DNA from: Pelagibacteraceae bacterium
GTDB taxonomy: Bacteria > Pseudomonadota > Alphaproteobacteria > Pelagibacterales > Pelagibacteraceae
Assembly (NCBI GenBank): GCA_008638225.1
Contig: VTPP01000003.1
Span: forward strand, 1-64,000
Direction of reading: 5' to 3'
DNA length: 64,000 nt
The position numbers and the translations under genes were made by a program. The notes under the pieces are model-generated. The model was not told the DNA's origin and did not search any database. It saw only the letters and a program-made list of their open reading frames with translations. Each line of letters opens with the position of its first letter. Positions within the stretch are counted from its first letter, which is position 1. Shown here in pieces: positions 59,884 to 64,000 of this stretch.

Positions 59884-60786
59884 ATGAGTATTTTTGAAAA
59901 AGTTAAAGAGTTAAGAGACATTACCGGTGCTGGAATGCAAGATTGTAAAGTTGCATTATCAGAAAACAGCGAAGATATAGATTTAGCAATCGAATATTTA
60001 AGAAAAAAAGGTATTGCGAAAGCTGCAAAAAAATCTGATCGAGGCGCTTCTGAAGGTTTGATAACTATATTCAATTCAGGATCAAAATCATCAATTGTTG
60101 AAATAAATTCAGAGACAGATTTTGTAGCCAAAAATCCAGAATTTAATTCTTTCTGTGAAAAAATTTCATCTTTATGCGCCACTTCAAAAGACATGATGGA
60201 TTTAAAAGAAAAAAAATTCAATGAAAATGAAACTGTTTCATCTGCATTAATTAATCTAATTGCAAAAATAGGTGAAAATATTCAAATAAGAAGGTTTGAA
60301 AATATTGATCTTGGATGTGATATAGTTAGTTATATTCACAATAAACAAACAGATTGTTCTGGAAAGTTGGGTGTTTTATTGGCCTACGACTCAAAACACG
60401 AAAATGCCAAGGTTTTTGCAAATCAAATATGCATGCACATAGCTGCATCATCTCCACTTTCGTTAGACGAAACAGGTATCAGTCAATCTTTTTTAGAAAA
60501 TGAAAAAAATATAATGAAAGATCAGTTATTAAATGAAGGAAAAAAAATTGAAATGATTGATAAAATTATCTTAGGAAAACTTTCTAAAATTATAAAAGAC
60601 AATACATTACTTGGTCAAAAATGGGTTATGAATCCAGAATTATCAGTTAATATGGCAATAAAAAATTTTGAAGATGAAAATAAAGCTTCTTTTGTTATTA
60701 AACAATTTGTTAGATATAAAGTAGGTGAAGGTATTGAAAACAAAAAGTCGGATTTTGCTGAAGAAGTAAAAAATTTAACAAAGTAA
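59884..60786 (+). CDS. tsf: Translation elongation factor Ts
   Basis: Exchanges GDP for GTP on EF-Tu. The 300 residues show the N-terminal UBA-like domain with LRDITGAGMQDCKVAL, EYLRKKGIAKAAKKSDRGASEG, the core motif EINSETDFVAKNPEF and HIAASSPLSLD. Next comes frr after only 9 bases, without the pyrH gene that usually lies between tsf and frr. Confidence 0.98.
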   Translation: MSIFEKVKELRDITGAGMQDCKVALSENSEDIDLAIEYLRKKGIAKAAKKSDRGASEGLITIFNSGSKSSIVEINSETDFVAKNPEFNSFCEKISSLCATSKDMMDLKEKKFNENETVSSALINLIAKIGENIQIRRFENIDLGCDIVSYIHNKQTDCSGKLGVLLAYDSKHENAKVFANQICMHIAASSPLSLDETGISQSFLENEKNIMKDQLLNEGKKIEMIDKIILGKLSKIIKDNTLLGQKWVMNPELSVNMAIKNFEDENKASFVIKQFVRYKVGEGIENKKSDFAEEVKNLTK

Positions 60787-60795
60787 AATTTTTTT

Positions 60796-61356
60796 ATGAC
60801 TACTAATTCAAAGCTAATTGCTTTTGAGCAAAAAATGAAAACTACTTTGCAAAGCCTTGTTCAGGATTTGTCATCAATAAGAACGGGGCGTGCACATGTG
60901 TCTATGCTTGATCTCATAAGAGCCGAAGTTTATGGTCAAAAAATGCCACTAAATCAATTGGCAAATATCTCAACACCAGAATCTCAAATGTTAACAGTCC
61001 AAGTCTGGGATGCAAATAACGTCAAATTTGTTGAAAAAGCTATCCGAGAATCGGATCTAAATGTTAACCCAGCAGTAGAGGGGCAGATTATTAGAGTTCC
61101 AGTCCCTAAATTATCTGAAGAGAGAAGAAAAGAACTTATCAAAATTGTTAAAAATCAATCCGAAAAAATAAAAATATCTATAAGAAATATTAGAAGAGAT
61201 GGAATGGATGCTCTTAAAAGTTTTTTAAAAGATAAAAATATCACTGAAGATGAAAATAAAAAACTATCAGATGAATTACAAAAAATTACAGATAAATTTA
61301 TTATTGAAATTGATAAAAAAATTACCGACAAAGAACAAGAAATTTTAAAAGTATGA
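60796..61356 (+). CDS. frr: Ribosome recycling factor
   Basis: Splits the post-termination ribosome with EF-G. The 186-residue protein has LSSIRTGRAHVSMLDLI, NQLANISTPESQMLTVQVWD, VPVPKLSEERRKELIKIV and RNIRRDGMDALK, all characteristic. It overlaps uppS by 4 bases. Confidence 0.98.
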   Translation: MTTNSKLIAFEQKMKTTLQSLVQDLSSIRTGRAHVSMLDLIRAEVYGQKMPLNQLANISTPESQMLTVQVWDANNVKFVEKAIRESDLNVNPAVEGQIIRVPVPKLSEERRKELIKIVKNQSEKIKISIRNIRRDGMDALKSFLKDKNITEDENKKLSDELQKITDKFIIEIDKKITDKEQEILKV

Positions 61357-62042
61357 ATAAACTAAGCCATGTCGCCATTATTATGGACGGCAATGGTCGT
61401 TGGGCTTTAAAAAGAAAAAAACCAAGAACATTTGGCCACAAAGAAGGTATCAGAAACATAAAACCAATAATAAAATTTTGCCAAGCACGTAACGTCAAAT
61501 TTTTAACCTTATTTGTTTTTTCATTAGATAATTGGAAAAGATCCAAAAAAGAAGTTTCTTATTTATTTGCAATGTTAGATAATTTTTTAAAAAAACAATT
61601 AAATTATTTAATTAAAAATAAAATAAAAATTAATTTTATTGGTGAGAAAAAAAAAATTGAGAAAAAATTATATTTAAATATTAAAAATGTAGAAAAAAAA
61701 ACATCAAAAGACTTTAATATAACAGTTAATTTGGCGTTTAATTATAGTTCAAAAGTTGAAATCTTAAATAGTTTAAAAAAAACTGTTAAAAATAAAAAAA
61801 TTACTAATGTAACATTAGAGACAATAAATAATAATTTGTATACGAAAGATGTGCCAGATCCAGATATTTTAATAAGATCTGGTGGTTACAGCAGATTAAG
61901 TGACTTTCTGTTATGGCAAATTGCTTATTCTGAAATTTTTTTTATTAAAAAATTATGGCCAGACTTTAATCCAAATGATCTAAATAAAATTTTTAAAAAA
62001 TACACGTCTATAAAAAGAAATTTCGGAGCTGTTAATGTCTAA
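61353..62042 (+). CDS. uppS: Undecaprenyl diphosphate synthase (cis-prenyltransferase)
   Basis: Makes the C55 lipid carrier for peptidoglycan and O-antigen. The 229 residues include HVAIIMDGNGRWALKRKKPR with the catalytic Asp, GHKEGIRNIKPII, LFVFSLDNWKRSKKEV and PDPDILIRSGGYSRLSDFLL with the family's RxSDFLLWQ end. It overlaps frr by 4 bases and cdsA by 8. Confidence 0.96.
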   Translation: MNKLSHVAIIMDGNGRWALKRKKPRTFGHKEGIRNIKPIIKFCQARNVKFLTLFVFSLDNWKRSKKEVSYLFAMLDNFLKKQLNYLIKNKIKINFIGEKKKIEKKLYLNIKNVEKKTSKDFNITVNLAFNYSSKVEILNSLKKTVKNKKITNVTLETINNNLYTKDVPDPDILIRSGGYSRLSDFLLWQIAYSEIFFIKKLWPDFNPNDLNKIFKKYTSIKRNFGAVNV

Positions 62043-62673
62043 TTTGTCATTGAGATTTATTACAGCGATAATTTTATTGCCACCTTTTTTATTTTTGCTT
62101 TATGCAAATAGTATATCTTTATATTTTTTAATATTTTCATTTTTTCTTATATCTTTATATGAGATAAATTTTTTATTAAAAAAAAACACTATTTATTTTT
62201 TTATATTATTAATCTTAATAATATTATTTTTATATTGTTTGTATAAACTTAGAGGAAATACAGACTCGGACTTTTATTATTTATTATGGGTTATGACTGT
62301 AGTTTGGCTATCAGACATAGGTGGTTTTTTGTTTGGTCGTCTTATAAAAGGTCCTAAATTGAGCAAATGGAGCCCAAATAAAACTATAGCTGGTTTTTTT
62401 GGATCAGTAATCCTAGGACAGTTTGCTTTTCTGGTTTTGTACTATCTTTTAAAAAATACAGTTATTTTTAATTTAAAATTTTTTATTCTACAATTATTGA
62501 TGACAATATTTAGCGTAATGGGCGATCTTTTCTTTTCTTTTATAAAAAGAAAGAATGGCATCAAAGATTATTCTAATATTTTTCCAGGTCATGGAGGACT
62601 TTTAGATCGTGCTGACGGTTTGATTTTTGTCATTATTGTTGCTTATTCGCTCAAGATAGCAAATGTCTATTAA
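62035..62673 (+). CDS. cdsA: Phosphatidate cytidylyltransferase
   Basis: Makes CDP-diacylglycerol, the branch point of phospholipid synthesis. At 212 residues it is shorter than the E. coli enzyme (about 285), having about six membrane segments. The signature region is intact: WLSDIGGFLFGRLIKGPKLS, WSPNKTIAGFFGS and the C-terminal FPGHGGLLDRADGLIFV. The loss is mainly in the N-terminal membrane segments. It overlaps uppS by 8 bases and dxr by 11. Confidence 0.92.
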   Translation: MSNLSLRFITAIILLPPFLFLLYANSISLYFLIFSFFLISLYEINFLLKKNTIYFFILLILIILFLYCLYKLRGNTDSDFYYLLWVMTVVWLSDIGGFLFGRLIKGPKLSKWSPNKTIAGFFGSVILGQFAFLVLYYLLKNTVIFNLKFFILQLLMTIFSVMGDLFFSFIKRKNGIKDYSNIFPGHGGLLDRADGLIFVIIVAYSLKIANVY

Positions 62674-63835
62674 AAAATTAAAAATAGCAGTTATTGGATC
62701 TACTGGTAGCGTAGGTAAAAATACACTAGAAATTATTAAGGAAAATCCAGATTATTTCAAAATAGATTTGCTAGTATGCAATTCAAATACCAAACTTATC
62801 ATTGAGCAATTAAAGCTCTTCTTACCAAAATATGTATTTATTAATAATCATCAAACTTATGAGTTTGTAAGGAAAATTAAATATAGAAAAAAAATAATAT
62901 TTATTAAAAATTTTGAAGAATTAAAAAAACTTAAATTATCATTTGATAAAGCAGTACTAGCAGCTCCATCTTTAGAGGGTTTAAAGTACTCATTTTTATT
63001 TATAAAATTTTCTAAAGAATTGCTTATTGCGAATAAAGAAAGCATTGTTTGTGGAGGCAATATACTCATGAGCCAAGCAAAAAAGTTTAATTGTAAAATT
63101 ATATCAATAGACTCAGAACATTATTGCATTGAAAGAACTATCGCTACAATTGACCCAAAAGAAATTGATACTGTTTATCTAACCGCTTCTGGCGGTCCCT
63201 TTCTTGGTAAAAATAAAAATTTTTATAATAAATCTTCCATAAAAGTTGTTACTAAACACCCAAAATGGAAAATGGGAAAAAAAATTTCTGTGGACTCAGC
63301 AACTATGGTGAATAAGTTATTTGAGTTAGTTGAGGCTCATATTTTATTTAAAATTCCAATGGAAAAAATTAAAATTAAAATTCATAAAGAATCGTTAGTT
63401 CATTCTGCTGTTATTTTAAAAGATGGTTTGGTTAAAATTATAATGCATGATACTTCGATGAAAATTCCAATTAGAAATTCATTATTTAGCAATAAGTTTT
63501 TTAGTCAAAAGAATAATTATTTTAAATCTAATAAAGATATAATTCTAACATTTGACGAAAAAAAATTGACAGAATTTGAAATTTTAAAAAACGGTTATAA
63601 GATTTTAAACTATGGTCATTCCGCGTGGATTATATTTAATGTAGTCAATGATTTTCTAGTAAATGAATTTATCAAGAATCGTATTTTTTTCTATCAAATA
63701 GTCAAAAATTTGAATAAAATATTACTTAATAAAAATATTATTTATTATGCAAAAAAAAAAATACGATCATTGTCTGACATAAATAAATGTATTTATTTTG
63801 CGCAAAATTTTATAGAAAATTATGAAGTTAAGTAG
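62663..63835 (+). CDS. dxr: 1-deoxy-D-xylulose 5-phosphate reductoisomerase
   Basis: Second step of the MEP isoprenoid pathway, NADPH-dependent. The 390-residue protein shows the nucleotide loop AVIGSTGSVGKNTLEII, LLIANKESIVCGG, the metal and substrate site IDSEHYCIERTI, TASGGPFLGK and HPKWKMGKKISVDSATMVNK. Its product feeds UppS two genes upstream. It overlaps cdsA by 11 bases and bamA by 14; rseP, usually next, is absent. Confidence 0.96.
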   Translation: MSIKKLKIAVIGSTGSVGKNTLEIIKENPDYFKIDLLVCNSNTKLIIEQLKLFLPKYVFINNHQTYEFVRKIKYRKKIIFIKNFEELKKLKLSFDKAVLAAPSLEGLKYSFLFIKFSKELLIANKESIVCGGNILMSQAKKFNCKIISIDSEHYCIERTIATIDPKEIDTVYLTASGGPFLGKNKNFYNKSSIKVVTKHPKWKMGKKISVDSATMVNKLFELVEAHILFKIPMEKIKIKIHKESLVHSAVILKDGLVKIIMHDTSMKIPIRNSLFSNKFFSQKNNYFKSNKDIILTFDEKKLTEFEILKNGYKILNYGHSAWIIFNVVNDFLVNEFIKNRIFFYQIVKNLNKILLNKNIIYYAKKKIRSLSDINKCIYFAQNFIENYEVK

Positions 63836-64000
63836 AATTTTTTTAATTTGTCTTTGTGTTTGGTTTTTAAATTTTAAAACTGGTTATTCTGAAATATTAA
63901 AAAATCCAAGTATAAAAATTATAGGTAATAAACTTATTAGTAAAGAAACTATTTTAAACACACTTGGACTTAATAATAATATAGAAATTGATACTGATCA
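63822..64000 (+). CDS. bamA: BamA outer-membrane assembly factor, N-terminal 59 residues (cut by window edge)
   Basis: My translation begins at the ATG 63822, 14 bases inside dxr. A signal peptide (MKLSRIFLICLCVWFLNFK) ends near GYSEI, followed by a POTRA-like start, PSIKIIGNKLISKETIL, matching the first POTRA domain of BamA. The frame stays open to base 64000. Position after dxr also fits BamA. Another Omp85 or POTRA protein cannot be excluded from 59 residues. Confidence 0.75.
   Translation, partial: MKLSRIFLICLCVWFLNFKTGYSEILKNPSIKIIGNKLISKETILNTLGLNNNIEIDTD

Noticed and set aside
1-64000. Mobile elements, prophage, CRISPR arrays or defence systems
   Set aside because: Every substantial gene is housekeeping or a known alphaproteobacterial family; no transposase, integrase, cas gene, direct-repeat array or island-like shift in composition was seen.

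Overview
This is a compact, very AT-rich stretch of an alphaproteobacterial chromosome. By gene content and order it looks like a streamlined marine lineage of the SAR11/Pelagibacterales or HIMB59 type; that placement is inference from synteny and base composition, not from a phylogeny. Alphaproteobacterial markers include an NDUFA12-type complex I accessory protein next to a DUF2155 protein, a DUF2066 protein next to a DnaA-like Hda, a short-form prolyl-tRNA synthetase, and a 14-gene nuo operon that continues into birA, coaX, RNase J, DUF1467, proS, lolC, lolD and dnaE. Coding density is extreme: no gap reaches 300 bases, and the longest is the 236 bases before the tRNA. I saw no phage, transposon, insertion sequence or CRISPR.

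Layout. 1-12.7 kb is a mosaic of short operons on alternating strands: lptF (cut by the left edge), pepA-ndk, purM-purN, DUF2066-hda, rnd, aspS, a free-standing relative of the C-terminal part of B12-dependent ribonucleotide reductase, NDUFA12-DUF2155, and aroQ-accB-accC. 12.7-24.5 kb holds thiS-thiG, an RNase E with no cysteine, mrcA-prfB-asmA (prfB carries its programmed +1 frameshift), tyrS, anmK and an alpha/beta hydrolase. 24.6-30.4 kb is the SUF iron-sulfur operon sufB-C-D-S-U-T-A behind a perfect 16-bp palindrome. 30.4-35.2 kb has nadK, zapE, a second small Fe-S operon (a hypothetical protein, a zinc-ribbon protein, an IscU-like scaffold, sufE), tRNA-Thr(UGU) and a divergent gpsA-like gene. 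35.3-59.0 kb is one unbroken run of 22 same-strand genes, nuoA to dnaE, with no gap above 6 bases. 59.0-64 kb is rpsB-tsf-frr-uppS-cdsA-dxr-bamA (bamA cut by the right edge).

How the genes connect. The two Fe-S modules supply clusters to complex I (NuoB, E, F, G, I). BirA, at the end of the nuo run, is the ligase that should biotinylate AccB. uppS, cdsA, dxr, lptF, lolC/lolD, mrcA, anmK and bamA all serve the cell envelope. aspS, tyrS, proS, prfB, rpsB, tsf and frr serve translation. RNase E, RNase D and RNase J cover RNA decay.

Most unusual points: (1) a compact rpsB leader with an 8-bp closing stem, two GNRA hairpins and a possible 5-bp pseudoknot that would cover the ribosome binding region, starting just after a good promoter; (2) eight of nine convergent gene pairs overlap tail to tail, five of them by exactly one four-base shared stop; (3) an RNase E lacking the zinc-link cysteines; (4) a stand-alone NrdJ-tail protein; (5) pyrH and rseP missing from their usual operon slots. 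I found no clearly novel multi-gene defence or metabolic system; the window is mostly housekeeping.
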